This document shows, piece by piece, positions 34,862 through 46,645 of a stretch of DNA of 64,000 nt. The stretch comes from Adiantum capillus-veneris (Eukaryota; Streptophyta; Polypodiopsida; Polypodiales; Pteridaceae), in assembly GCA_014529385.2 (NCBI GenBank), contig CM043960.1, positions 37,894,781 through 37,958,780 on the forward strand, given 5' to 3'. A model generated the notes under the pieces. That model worked only from the letters and a program-made list of their open reading frames with translations, ran no database searches and was not told where the DNA came from. Numbering within the stretch: position 1 is the first letter of the stretch; each line of letters begins with the position of its first letter. The translations under genes were made by a program, and so were the position numbers.

Positions 34862-35235
34862 TGTCATAATAATCAATACCTAATGCTCCTAAATGATTTT
34901 CTCATGTTAAACTGATCATTTAATATGGGGAAGTGCCAGGGGAGAAAAAGCTAGAATATTGGTTAAGTTAGCAGACCGGCCACAGTAGGGATCCAAAGGA
35001 GGGAAAATAGGGATCCAAAGGGGGGGCCATTCGCAAAAGAGCTATGTGCAAAAATGGGCTCAAAAGACCTCAAGGTTCAGCCCATTAAGACTTCCAAAAT
35101 GCTAAGGTTCCAAAATTCAAAGGCTGTGTCCAAAGGTCAAAAGCCTAGGGAAACTGGATGCTTTGTGTGTGTCCCAAAAGTCTTCAACCATCCCTACATA
35201 GGAGGGGACGAGCCCTAGAAGTAGGAGATGAGAGA

Positions 35236-35239
<4 letters not shown>

Positions 35240-35324
<85 letters not shown>
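35240..35324. repeat. (CT)n followed by (AC)n
   Basis: About 30 CT units run directly into 12 AC units inside the family A LTR. The minus-copy LTR has a GT tract at the matching place (57862-57889). Confidence 0.97.
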
Positions 35325-35754
35325 GAGCTCCCTTTTACACAAAGGGAATGAGGGACACATGTCAGGTCCCTAGCCTAGATGCTTACAAGGTGTACTCAAT
35401 TCCTATTGGATGGCCTTGGAGGTGGACCAATGATTAGGCTAGAGTAAATCTAGTTTAATTAATTTAAAAACACTTAAAAAAAGAACCAATAAGAATTAAG
35501 CTCTCTAGAAGACTATTGGACAGTCTCCCAAGGGGTCCAATGAGCATTCAGCAGCCCAATGGCTCGCCTGATTCCTATTCCTATTGGCCAGGAGGCAAAG
35601 GGGTCCAATGAATTAAGTAATAACCTAAATCTCTCACAAAAGGGGAAAGGGGGACACATGTCAGAAGACTATCACTTATGCTGCTTAATTTCCATTGGCT
35701 ATGCCTGGGGAGATCCAATGAGGTGTGAGGATGAGCAAATAGCAAGAGGGGTCG

Positions 35755-35757
<3 letters not shown>

Positions 35758-35845
<88 letters not shown>
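35758..35845. repeat. (GA)n microsatellite, about 44 units
   Basis: Pure GA dinucleotides in the family A 5' LTR. At the matching point of the 3' LTR (39206-39220) only about six units are present, so the tract expanded or shrank after insertion. Confidence 0.97.
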
Positions 35846-35847
<2 letters not shown>

Positions 35848-36538
35848 CTGATTTTTGCAAGGATTATCACACACACACTCACACAATCTGATGTGGGAAG
35901 CAAAGAAGACTCTCTCTCCTTCTCAAGCTTTAATGGAAAGCTTACCACCTACTCCAAGCTTGTGAGAAGGGAGGCCTACACCAACAACTCTTGGCTTTGT
36001 GATGCAAATCCAACCAACAAGAGCCAAGCTTCAATGCATGCTCATCTCCTCTACCATGCTAATTACTAAGCTAAGCTATGCTAATATGAGTGATTATGTG
36101 AGGAGATGTACATCTTTCTCGTAAGAATACTCCTTCTTCCTCTCAATCTACTCTCATACCCCGCTAGCTCTCACCATCTTCAAAGGTGTGTGAGGTCTTG
36201 GGTCTGAGACCGTGAGGGAATTGATGTTGTGTTTGATAATTGTTTTGCTTAATGCATGAAGTTTCCATCTTCATTGCACTAGCTAGTTGAAGGAACACAA
36301 AGAATTGTATTGTAAAATGTCTCTCTTGATGGGAGAAACCATAATACAAAGCCTTTTGGACGAGGGACTGGCTCCATGCAAATTCGGTCCTCAAGTGTTG
36401 TCAATTGCTTAATTTATCTCTCTTTTGAAGTATTGTTCATGCTATCTAACTAGGTGTTATACTTTTTGTTACTCTCTCCACCCAAGCACTCTTGCTATTT
36501 TCCGCTACACACAAGTTACTAGACCATTAAATGTTACA

Positions 36539-36551
36539 TTGGTATCAAAGC
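36539..36551 (+). other. Family A primer binding site (tRNA-iMet type)
   Basis: TTGGTATCAAAGC begins right after the LTR end ATGTTACA and matches the tRNA-iMet site TGGTATCAGAGC with one difference. Confidence 0.9.
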
Positions 36552-36941
36552 ACAAGGTTTCTCTTTTCTCGCTCAAGAAGGGAGCTATAAATGGTTGGTA
36601 CTATTAATTGCATGTGAGTAAGTAGAATAGGGATTTTTCAGCCTTGCAGTACGCCTACCTTTGTGCAGTTAACGGGACATCATCGTCGAGAGCTATGGTC
36701 CTAATAGTGGAGACTTACGGGGCTTGCCTACAGCTTAACCACTATTGAGCTATTAGAAGGTTGACAGGAGCTGGTGTGATTTTGGTGTTGAACGACCCTC
36801 TCTTCTATTCCTTGCAATTAATGGTATTTGAGCCACGGGTACAGTAGCTTGAGTGCTTTTTCTAAAGGGGTAAAGAGGAGTAGCAACTAGGGCTTGAAGT
36901 GCCAAAGTACACCTAAAACGTTACACCTAAAAGTTGTTAGA

Positions 36942-38760
36942 ATGGCTAACAATAGTAAAGAGAGTGAAATTAATTTTGATAACTTTGATTTTGCTAATGA
37001 GAAGGCTACTAATGATGCCCCAATGCTTGTTAATGGCTTGTTTCTAGGCTTCAACAAGCCATGGGCGATCCATCCCTCCAAAGTGAAGTGCAACGACGAC
37101 TTCGTGCTCATGGGATTCTCCAAGGTCCCACCATTACGAGAGAACACCTAGGAAGCCACCTTGCGAGACTTCCAAAAGAAGTCTCTCTCCGATTCGGAAA
37201 GAAGAAGAGAATCCATATGAAGGGCTCAGAAATTTGGTCCTTGATGACGCATCTCCTTCTCATATGAGGATGCAAGAGTCTCCATCGAAGGAACGAGAAA
37301 GAAGTGGGTCTCTTGCCACCTCGACGGAGATGGCTCCACGAAGATGGCGGGCTAAACGCTCTCCATCACCTCCAAAACGGAGAAGACCATCGCATACTTC
37401 TCCACACCATACTTCAAAGAGGGATGACAAAAAGCAAGAGAAGAAAAAGGCGAGAAAGAGTATACCCTCTTCTTCATCCTCTTCCTCTGATGAAAGTGAT
37501 GGTGAAGACAACAAAGATCAAGGCAAGAAAAAGGCAAGAAAGAGGTCACCCTCTTCTCCATCTTCCTCAAATTCTTCATCTTCTGAAGAAAGTGATGGTG
37601 CAACCTTTGAACCATCAAAAAGAAGAGGCCATAGGAAATCCTATGCCGCGTGGAAGAGGTCATCCAAGCTCAAGAAGTTCAAAGAGGGAAGAGCATCTCT
37701 TTCCTTACCTATGATGGCACTTTTGGTGCTACGGACAAAGTATTGGCCTTTATCCAATAGTTGGATGCGGCGTTTGGAGATGAGGGCTTCACGGAGTCCT
37801 CTAAGCTACGCCATGTAGCTATGCACTTTCAAAATTCTGCCAGACAATGGTGGTCTAGCCTACGTGCCAAGAATGAAGCTCCATGAACATGGAAAGCTTT
37901 AAGAGCTTCCATTATGAAGCAGTTTTTGACCACTGATGCCAAAGACAAAGTACTCACCGAATGGCAAAGCTTGAAGCTCTCTCCCTACAAATCCATTCAC
38001 AAATATGTAGACAAGTTTTGGGATTTACAACTCAAAGCCACTGTCTTCAAGAAGTTGGATTTTGGAGAGCAAAAGCAACAATTTTTTGCGGGCTTAACTG
38101 AAGAAATGGCAGAGTATGCCAACTCTCAAAGGCCCCGCACCATATCGGCGGTTATACACCATACTATGGTGGACTCTCGAATCAATTTTCAAACGGGGGC
38201 TAAAAGAAATTCTAAGCCCACAGAAAACAAGGGTTCCAATGAGCCTAAGGGGAAGGACAATGTCCAAAAGTCTCCTAAGGGCAACTCCAACAAAGCTAAA
38301 GAGAAGGAAGTTTATAAAGGCAAAAATAAACTCTCTCCTAAAGAGCTTGAGCTTTATCGCAAGGATAACCGTTGTTTCAAGTGCGGCGAGCAAGGGCATG
38401 CGTACCGCGCTTGTCCCCAAAAGAACACCCGCCATGAACCTCCTAGAGCTACCTTGGTCGAAATCCAAGAGGAGGAAATTCACAACAGAGGATCTCCTCT
38501 ATGCCATGCTTGGGGAAAGGTAAGAGAACATGATGCTTTTATTCTCTTTGACCCTGGTTCTACTCACAATTTTATATCTATAGAGTTGGCCACCAAGCTA
38601 GGCATACAAGCCTACGAGATGGGAGATGTCCTACCCGCAGTAGGTGCTTTCAAGGGGCAAGAAGCTTCAGTCACTCCCTTAATCGAGAAATTGAGGCTCC
38701 ATGTCCAAAGCTATGTGGACAAAGAGGACTTCAAATCTCTCCTCTCAAGCATGAGGATGT
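36942..38760 (+). pseudogene. Family A gag and start of protease
   Basis: The start MANNSKESEINFDNFDFANE equals that of the minus copy. An acidic, Ser/Lys-rich stretch follows (KKARKRSPSSPSSS). The capsid region is spread over frames: FLTYDGTFGATDKVLAFIQ near 37695, HVAMHFQNSARQWWSSL near 37815 and MKQFLTTDAKDKVLTEWQSL at 37914. The knuckle CFKCGEQGHAYRAC lies at about 38370. The protease active site is FILFDPGSTHNFIS (DPGS) near 38540. The frame ends where protease sequence meets LTR sequence near 38790. At least three frameshifts or stops interrupt gag. Confidence 0.85.
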
Positions 38761-39522
38761 AATCCTAGGGGCACCATGGTTTGATCGCATGGGACACATG
38801 TCAGCTCCCTAGCCCAGATGCCCACAAGGTGTACTCAATTCCTATTGGATGGCCTTGGAGGTGGACCAATGAGAATTAGGCTAGAGTAAACCTAGTTTAA
38901 TTAATTTAAAAACACTTAATAAAAGAACCAATAAGAATTAAGCTCTCTAGAAGACTATTGGACAGTCTCCCAAGGGGTCCAATGAGCATTCAACAGCCAA
39001 TGGCTTGCGTGATTCCTATTGGCCAGGAGGCAAAGGGGTCCAACGAGAGTTTAGTTGAATTAAGTAATTACCCAAAGCTCTCACAAAATGGGAAAGCGGG
39101 ACATATGTCTGAAGACTATCACTTATGCTGCTTAATTTCCATTGGCTAGGCCTGGGGAGGTCCAATGAGGTGTGAGGATGAGCAAATAGCAAGAGGGGAT
39201 GACCAAGAGAGAGAGAGGAGGGGGGCTAATTTTTTGCAAGGATTATCACACATACACTCACACAATCTGATGTGGGAAGCAAAGAAGACTCTCTCTCCTT
39301 CTCAAGCTTTAATGGAAAGCTTACCAACTACTCCAATCTTGTGAGAAGGGAGGCCTAAACCAACAACTCTTGGCTTTGTGATGCAAATCCAATCAATGAG
39401 TGATTATGTGAGGAGATGTACATCTTTCTCGTAATAATACTCCTTCTTCCTCTAATATACTCTCATACCCCGCTAGCTCTCACCATCTTCGAAGGTGTGT
39501 GAGGTCTTGGGTCTGAGACCGT

Positions 39523-41903
39523 TGATAGCCGTTTTTCGGCTCTTTGTAATTGCCACAGTGAGTTACCTCACCCTACCAAAATCATCCAAACACTGTGGCT
39601 ATCCCTACCATTTCACTGTACATAGGCGTGCATGAGTCACGGGACTTTTCCCATATCTTCTTAAAAAAACCCTCAATTAGCTAGTCATTGGGCTAGTTGA
39701 GCCAAAAAAATAAAAATAAATAAAAAATATAAGTATATTATGGCCCATGCGTATGTAAATATTTCTTTGTATATAGGGCCTAAATAAAAGTTTTTTTCAT
39801 AATTATTTTGGTATTTATTTAAATATTTCTACTTAGGTGTGTGTTATTTATGCTCTGTACATTGCCTCACCATTACCACAATTTTTTCTTACCATTTTTC
39901 ATACTCTTTATTCCATATAGAAATATTTTCATGTAAGCTTCTCTTATATTTGGTGTAACTCCACCCCAACAAAAATCCAAAAAAACTAGTTTTATTTATG
40001 TGTATATTTTTTCACTATTGTGATTTTTCCCTTTCTACATCTATTTTGTTTTTTTTCCTAAAAAATTAGAACACCAAAAATATTTATCTTTTTATGGTAG
40101 CCTCATAATGAGAGAGATTTCTTTTGACCCCTTCATATTTTTTCCACTTATATTATTTATATTTGACATGTACATATTTTTTAGACCCCTCAATATTTGA
40201 TTTTCTTAGTTGTACTATTCACTTATATCATAATCTCAACAATATCTTCAATTATAGACCTACCAAATAAGGTCAAGGGTAGGTGGCATGCATACATGCA
40301 CTATGGAGGGCTCACTCTTGGAGGTATTCAAAAGAATCATCCAAAGAAGGACCCCACAAGGACCTTGTGCAGTGGAAAAAAACGGTCGGTTTTGCTGAAT
40401 TTTTAAAGTTCACTTGCTCTCCGAATTTGAAAAGGTGATACAAACAAAAGTTGTAGCTCGTGGGCTGAACTTTTGCCTCAAATTTTTTCATATTTTTTTG
40501 AGCTACGAGCTATGAGCTATGATTTTATTAGTGGACCCCAGTTTTCCCATGCTATGCAGCCATACTCTCTCTTCCACTTTATCATTTTCCTCTTTCACAC
40601 ACACTTCTCCACTCATCATCCCCACCTCTCTCACCACTCCTCTCTACACCCTACTCACCTTCTCCTCAACCTTGAAGAATAAGAGAAACCATGGTGAACT
40701 CATACCTCCCACACACAATTCCATTCCAAAATTGACCACCTAGTCTCATTTTTCCTCCTCCAATTTACCCATATCTATCAAAAAAACCACAAAATTCAGC
40801 CTCTTCTCTTAAAAGACAGCATCATGGTGGTTGATTACTCAGCTTCAATTACCTTGTCTCTCAAGGAAGGTCAAGAGTGGAGAAAAAATGTACCGTCAAA
40901 GCTAGTGGACCGTCAACAAGCGTCAAAATTGGCCCTACTCAAGACACTTGGAGCATCAACCTTGTAAGAAATCCACCTTTTCTTACCTCTTAAGAGTTTT
41001 TCTTCCTTATTTGTATCTTACATGGATACTCCCATTGTAAATATCCAATTCCATTTGTAAATTAATACTAACTCTACTAACACTAACACACTATGAAAAG
41101 TCCTATCACCTCCATTTCTCTCCTCTCTCTTTCCCCACCAACTTCTTGATAATTCCAAGCAAAAGAAATTAGATAAATGGCTGAAAATCTAACCCAACCA
41201 TGGTTAGAGGAGTAACCCTAGCCTTCAAAATTGCTATAAAAGGAGGGTGTGGCTAGCACAAAAGGGGGAGCCATAAGCAAGAGCACTATGCTATAGCTTG
41301 AGAAGCCAAGCTCAACCTCTCTAGAAGGAGCTCTTGAGTGGAAGCTCATTGTCTTATGCATGTGCATGTGTTGTAATAGGGGATTAGCAAGGGAACTCTA
41401 TGCCATTGTAAGAGAGAGAGTGATCACTCAATTGAGAGTAGGAAATCTATCATTTCTCCTACTAGTGTAAGCCCAACATTTGCTGAATCAAGGAGGGTGG
41501 ATTTGGACTAAGCTTGGATACTTTGTCTCTCTTCCCACGTGAAGTAATGGACAACAATGATGTGTAAGTGTCTTGGTGTTTTTTTTTTGTTAGGTTCTTG
41601 ATAGCTTGTCTCTAGTGTTGTCATCAATTTAGCCATAAATCCCACATACTGTAAGAGGGCGACAGGGTGGAGAGGACTCCCCTGGCCTTAAGACAGTGAG
41701 TGGGGTGGCTTTTCTTGTGATGTGTTGTGGTGTAATTTACTCAAGCTATGTTGAACAAATACTAATATCACTTTGATTGGTCATGACAGATTTGAAAGAA
41801 GGTATTAGTGCAACAAACACCCCCCTCCCCCTTCTCTCTCTTTCTTACATATATAATTGTGTTTGATTGATCATTGCCGATACGTTTCAAAGCAGCCCGA
41901 GCA

Positions 41904-41977
<74 letters not shown>

Positions 41978-42151
41978 ACGCATCCTAGTTCGCATCCAAA
42001 ACTAGGTGGTGCCCCAAATTTTTGTAGGGTTAGGTTGCGGGTTTGTGTGTATGTTTGTTGTTTTTTCCAACCCCAACCCAATTGAGCAGCACGGGAGCCT
42101 TGAAGGGTGTCTAGAGGTTGCTCTTCTTGTTGCCCGCCCCGGACCGCCTCA
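39523..42151. mobile_element. Probable solo LTR inside the family A LTR
   Basis: The inserted block starts TGATAGCCG and ends CCGCCTCA, so it has TG...CA ends. It is flanked by the 4-bp repeat CCGT (39519-39522 and 42152-42155), while the uninterrupted LTR has CCGT once. It has no ORF of note. A TATAAAAGG box at about 41237 followed by transcript-like sequence suits an LTR promoter on the plus strand. A (CT)n tract lies at 41907-41976. I saw no internal coding region or second LTR, so a solo LTR left by recombination is the simplest reading. A non-autonomous DNA element is possible. Confidence 0.55.
41907..41976. repeat. (TC)n microsatellite, about 35 units
   Basis: Pure TC dinucleotides inside the probable solo LTR. 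Overlapping Ser/Leu and Glu/Arg ORFs are artefacts. Confidence 0.96.
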
Positions 42152-42530
42152 CCGTGAGGGAATTGATGTTGTGTTTGATAAGTGTTTTGCATAGTGTATG
42201 AAGTTTCCATCTTCATTGCACTAGCTAGTATTGAAGGAACACAAAGAATTGTATTGTAAAATATCTCTCTTGATGGGAGAAACCATAATACAAAGCCTTT
42301 TGGAGGGGGGACTGGCTCCATGAAAATCCGTTCCTCAATTGTTGTCAATTGCTTAATTTCTCTCTCTTTTGAAGTATTGTTCATGCTATCTAACTAGGTG
42401 TTATAACTTTTGTTGCTCTCTCCACCCCAGCACTCTTGTTATTCTCATTAGGAAGCTATTCTAATGAAATGCTCACTATGTTCATACTATTTTCTGCTAC
42501 ACACAAGTTACGAGACCATTAAATGTTACA

Positions 42531-43637
42531 GCCGTGGTGTAGTTCCTCTCATCATCATTTAATTGATGACTTGCAAAGCTAATGGGGTAGTCCAATTTAT
42601 GTTCTCCTGGTTGAGCTAGAACACACCCAATAGCAAAGTTCGATGCATCAATATGCACATAGAAAATTACATTCCAATCGGACACTCGTAGAATGGGAGC
42701 ACTTGTCAAAGGTATTTTTCAATGACTCATAGGCATGGTCACACTCTGCGTTCCAGTGGAACTCATAAGAAGCTTGTACAATGGGCGAGCTATCTCGGCA
42801 AAGTTTAAAATGAACCGTTGGTAATAACCAACATGTACATGAACCTTTGAACTTCTTTATAGTTTGTAGGTGGTGGCAAATTGGAAATGGCTTTAATTTT
42901 TCTCTCATCTGTGGAGATCCCACTTCTGGACACTATATACCCTAAAATGACTCCATGTTTAACCCCCAAGATTGGCATTTAAAAGGGTTTAAGGAGATGC
43001 GATACAATCTGCACTTCTCAAACACTTTTCGTAAACATGATAGATGTTTCTTCCAAGAGGAATAAACACAAAAGTCATCTAAGAAAGCTTCGCAAAACTC
43101 CCTCAAATATTCTCTAAAAGCAATGTTTATCAATCTTTGGAAGGTAGCAGGGGAATTGGTAATAAAAGAAGTTTTAGCTTGGTCCTCTAGTGCAATTGTG
43201 ATTTGATTGTATCCAGAGTACCCATCTAAAAAGCTATAAGCTTCCTTCCCTACGACTCTTTCAAGCACATGTTCTAAATATGGAAAGGGGTAATGGTCTC
43301 TTCTAGTGGTGACATTGACCTTCTTGAGATCCACCCACACTCTGAGTTTCTGATTCTTTTTTGGCACAATAACTATTGGAGACACCCATTCTGAGTGCCC
43401 AATAGGGTATATGAATCCACATTTGACAAGATTTTCAATATCTTCTTGAACAATCTTTGCATACTTAGGATTCATTGGGTAGGGTCGTTGCTGGACTGGT
43501 TTAGCCATGCTATTCATGGGAATTGTGTGTTGCACCACAGAAGGTGGAACACCTTTCATATCATGAAATGTCCAAGCAAATATATCCTTGAATTCCTTAA
43601 GAAGTTCTTTAAGTACATACTCCTCACTCTCTGTCAA
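42531..43637 (-). pseudogene. GyB reverse transcriptase and RNase H start
   Basis: RT (43637-42942) holds FKDIFAWTFHDMKGVPPSVV, VSPIVIVPKKNQKLRVWVDL, KEAYSFLDGYSGYNQITIAL and CEAFLDDFCVYSS (catalytic LDD). Between KTSFIT and SPATFQRL about 20 residues that should include the MPFGL motif are missing. The connection and RNase H start (42923-42531) are frameshifted, with SDWNVIFYVHIDASNFAIGC and DYPISFASHQLN. The element then breaks at the family A insertion and resumes at 34861. Confidence 0.87.
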
Positions 43638-44526
43638 ATCTTAGGCAATGAAAACAGGTTTAGACTCTCACCAAGGTCTGCTAAGTCTATTTCCTTAACC
43701 ATCACTGGACCATCATAGACTCCATTACTTCCATCGATAGGTATTTTCTGGGCCTTTGTATACACAACCTTACGGTCCTCTGTGGTGTAGGATTTACAAT
43801 GATAAGGTGTAGGGTGTAAGTCTGTGGTGTCTTGTTGTTCTGTGGACTGTGATTTCTCTTTCGCTTACTTTTGGTGTTGAGCTAACTATCAATTTTGTTG
43901 TCTCCTTCGATACGCAACTTTGGCTTCTCTATAGTCTCTAGATGTGCGATGTCAATGGGTTGTGGACTACACCACATAACGCTTTGAAGGTATTCACCCC
44001 AGTTATCTACTAGCTTCCAATGAACATCACATGTCCCCATATAATTAAGCCATTTTGGGGTAGTTTTCTTTTCATTTATTCTAGCATGCACATTTGCTCG
44101 ATATCGTTGCCTCTTATATCTCTTACTCTTTTTGTCTAATTTTTTATTATGGCCGATCTCCAATGAAGAGTCACTAGATGAATTGCTATTCGTGTCTTGT
44201 CCTCTCCAAGACAGATTGTCTCGGGTACCATTGGGTCTTGAATGGTTTGTCCCCACATTTGCACCAAGATTTAACTCATATTCTTTGTCCTCAGAGTCAA
44301 TTTCAATTGATGATTCTGACTTTTAATCATGTGGGCTATAGTCTTTTGAGATGCTATTCGTTCCGGTGTCAGTCAAGCCTTCATCTGGTAGGTCATCAAA
44401 AGCTATATGCATTGATCCTATCATATTTGAAGGTACAAGTGTGGTGGCATTTCATCCCCCTCAAGTGTTACCCAGGTCGTCTCCCTATATCCCCAAGTGT
44501 CTATGGTTGCTGCTAGGTGAAACCAA
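43638..44526 (-). pseudogene. GyB region upstream of RT
   Basis: The minus ORF at 44256-43882 is polar (NSNSSSDSSLEIGHNKKLDK) and ends with PTPKWL-like and VKLRIEGDN-like phrases. I take it as the gag-pol linker of GyB by position, since no motif identifies it. The region stops at 44526, where it abuts a truncated family A LTR, so the gag and 5' LTR of GyB are not in the window. Confidence 0.5.
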
Positions 44527-44632
44527 TCCAATATTCTAGCTTTTTCTCCCCTGGCACTTCCCCATATTAAACAATCATTTTAACATGAGAAAATCATTTA
44601 GGAGAATTAGATATTAGTTATTATTATATTAC
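44527..44632 (-). repeat. Family A 3' LTR stub
   Basis: The complement matches the first about 105 bp of the LTR at 34862-34965 (CTCCTAAATGATTTTCTCAT, then GGGGAAGTGCC and GCTAGAATATTGG). The LTR breaks off at 44527 against GyB sequence. Confidence 0.8.
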
Positions 44633-44642
44633 CTCTCTCTTA
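44633..44642 (-). other. Polypurine tract of the minus family A copy
   Basis: The complement reads AAGAGAGAGG immediately before the 3' LTR start. Confidence 0.75.
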
Positions 44643-44959
44643 GTCGTCCTCGACTATGGGGTAGAGAAGATAAAGCATATTCATTAGTCCTTTATAGAGG
44701 ATCCCTATGTTACCCTATGACATCGTTCCAGAATGGATGACTAATCCATTTGGCACTTGAGAGCTTAAGCTGCCACAAGCATGTCTGCACATTAGTCCTA
44801 TCAATCTTCCATAGTAGAGTGACAAGCTCTACTTGGTGTTCGGGAGACGTCGTCTCCACAAACTTGATCTAAGCATGCATAGTACTTCATTTTTGTGCAC
44901 AATAAAGAAAAATAGAGTCTTATAAGACAAAAACTTTGTTCATTTTTAACATTTGTACA

Positions 44960-45330
44960 TTTGCTTACTCTTAGGAAGCATTGTAAGCATTGACAAGGTT
45001 TAGGTTATCCTTTAATTGTATGCCTTGCATCCATCTAGCATCTTCAAAAGGATAATTCTTAAACTTAATAAGATATCATCGGATAGTCTTACCGCCTCTT
45101 AGTACCTTCTCTTCATGTCGGAGGATGGACTCGGTTGTAGCACCTCTTCTTTGTCCTCAATCTCTAGTGGATCTTCAATAGTTGGTTCTTGAGGTGGCTC
45201 TCCTTTGTAAGGCTTTAGTAGGCTCACATGGAAAGCATTGTGTATGAGCCAATGGCTGGGCAACTTGAGTTGATAGGCCATCTCATTGAAATGGCCTAAG
45301 AATTTGGAAGGGACCATAGTACCTTTTTGC
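44960..45330 (-). pseudogene. Family A integrase tail and chromodomain
   Basis: The tail reads PSKFLGHFNEMAYQLKLPSH and HNAFHVSLLKPYKGEPP at 45317-45190. In a shifted frame (about 45125-44965) the chromodomain follows: ESILRHEEKVLRGGKTIR, YLIKFKNYPFEDARWM and NLNLVNAYNAS. The aromatic and acidic residues placed as in chromovirus chromodomains support the chromovirus assignment of family A. A frameshift separates the two halves and a stop falls in the chromodomain. Confidence 0.82.
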
Positions 45331-45477
45331 TAACTTAGCATAGTACTTTCGGTGTCCCGTAGGATTCTTGCCCGTCGTGTGCCTTAATCGAGCCTTGGGT
45401 AATTTGAGTAAGACCCAATCATTTTCTTTAAAGTTTTGGGCTCTTTTGTGCTTGTCAGCATCAGCCTTTTGCCTTTG

Positions 45478-46406
45478 CTATGAGATAGAGATAGCATCCT
45501 TAATCTTTTGGAAAGATTCTTGTAGGTCTTGGCTATACTCATCTGCAACGAAGATCTTCCCGTGTACCTTAAGTAGCAAGGGACCTTTTGATCTTCCCTC
45601 AATTACCTCAAAAGGTGCTTTTCTCGTGGAAGTATGTACAGTGTTATTGTAGGCATACTCCACTAAGGGTAAGTACTTCTCCCATTGGGATCTTTGATCT
45701 ACTTCTGTTACATAGGCTTTTAGTAGATCCAAGATTGTTAGGTTAGCTATTTCACTTTGGCCATTCGTTTGTGGGTGATAGGCCAAAGAGAAGTTTAGCC
45801 TTGTCCATAAATTCTCAAAGAGACCCTTCTAGAAATTACTAGTCATTCTAGGATCTCTATTTGACACTATGGACATTGGCAAGCCATGGTACTTGAAGAT
45901 TTGTGAAATGAAGAGGGTTACCATTTGATGGGCTTTGATAGTCTTTTTGACAGGTATAAATTTAGCTTGTCTGTCTACTATCGTCCATATCCCCGTATTC
46001 CCATGGATAGACTTGGGCAATCCAAAGATAAAATCCATGGATATGCTCTCCCATGGTGAATTAGGGATTGGCAAGGGTTGAAGCAATCCAGGTTGCTTCC
46101 CTCTATCAAACTTCGTCTTTTGGCATACCACACATTTAGAAACATACTCTGTATGTTTGCTTTCATGGTAGGCCAATAGAAATATGTTTCAATCCCCTTT
46201 AGGGTAGATTGAATCCCTCTATGCCACGTGTAAGGAGGAGCATGAGATTCATACATTACTTTCTCACATAGTGAGTTAGTAACGCATAGTCTATTGCCAT
46301 AGAGAAGATAACCATCTTGTAAAGTAAATGGTTCCTCTTTCTTCCCTAGTGCAAGGGCTGAAATCACATCTCTAAAATCGGGATCAATAGCATACTCATC
46401 TATCAT
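45478..46406 (-). pseudogene. Family A integrase
   Basis: The pieces are 46406-46176 (DGYLLYGNRLCVTNSLCEKV and HAPPYTWHRGI, the H-H half of the zinc region) and 46176-45829 (CVVCQKTKFDRGKQPGLLQP, SMDFIFGLPKSIHGN and SNRDPRMTSNF). The third, 45786-45478, has AYHPQTNGQSEIANLTILDL, which holds the catalytic Glu, and LPLVEYAYNNTVHTST. The order and spacing fit a chromovirus integrase. At least two frameshifts break it. The same domain at 1-645 is more open in its first half. Confidence 0.87.
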
Positions 46407-46429
46407 AGAAGATAGATCATTGCGAGCTG

Positions 46430-46645
46430 CTATGGAACCGCATTCACTCTCGGTTGTCTTGAGAGTGCATCGACTACTTGATTATGCTCGCCAGCAATGT
46501 GAGCAATATGAAAATGAAATTGTGAAAGGAAATTTCCCCACCTCTTTTGTTTGTCGGAGAGCTTGGTTTGCATCATGAAGTACTTAAGACTTTGGTGATC
46601 CGTTCGCGCAGAATGAAAGGAGTCCCCAATAAATAGTGCTTCCAT
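46430..46645 (-). pseudogene. Family A RNase H C-terminal part
   Basis: The part reads RTDHQSLKYFMMQTKLSDKQ, then HIAHIAGEHNQVVDALSRQP, where the final DALSR carries the last RNase H aspartate. It lies between RT and integrase and is out of frame with both. Confidence 0.85.

Larger units (their letters stand above)
34862..36538 (+). repeat. Family A 5' LTR, about 1.68 kb
   Basis: The LTR starts TGTCATAATAATC and ends AAATGTTACA, the same end as the 3' LTR at 42530. Related sequence, as inverted copies, occurs at 44527-44632, 50095-51277 and 57844-58213. It contains CT/AC and GA microsatellites. Confidence 0.85.
34862..42530 (+). mobile_element. Family A chromovirus, plus-strand gag-only copy
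   Basis: The 5' LTR (34862-36538), tRNA-iMet primer site and gag are present. At about 38790 the protease is joined directly to the middle of a 3' LTR that runs to 42530, so all of RT to integrase and the 3' LTR's first part are gone. GCCAC (34857-34861) and GCCGT (42531-42535) are a possible decayed target duplication (3 of 5). The element sits in the GyB RNase H. The gag is close to that of the minus copy at 48779-49677. Confidence 0.85.
38791..42530 (+). repeat. Family A 3' LTR, 5' truncated and interrupted
   Basis: Positions 38791-39522 match the 5' LTR from about 35351, and 42152-42530 match it to the end. About 490 bp of the LTR start is missing. A 2.6 kb insertion (39523-42151) interrupts it. 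Short deletions relative to the 5' LTR occur near 39395, where a CATGCTCATCTCC block is missing. Confidence 0.85.

Noticed and set aside
34862-44632. Inverted repeats at 34862-34965 and 44527-44632 as terminal repeats of one large DNA transposon
   Set aside because: Both are starts of the same LTR family in opposite orientation, each next to its own primer site or purine tract. They belong to two separate retroelement copies.
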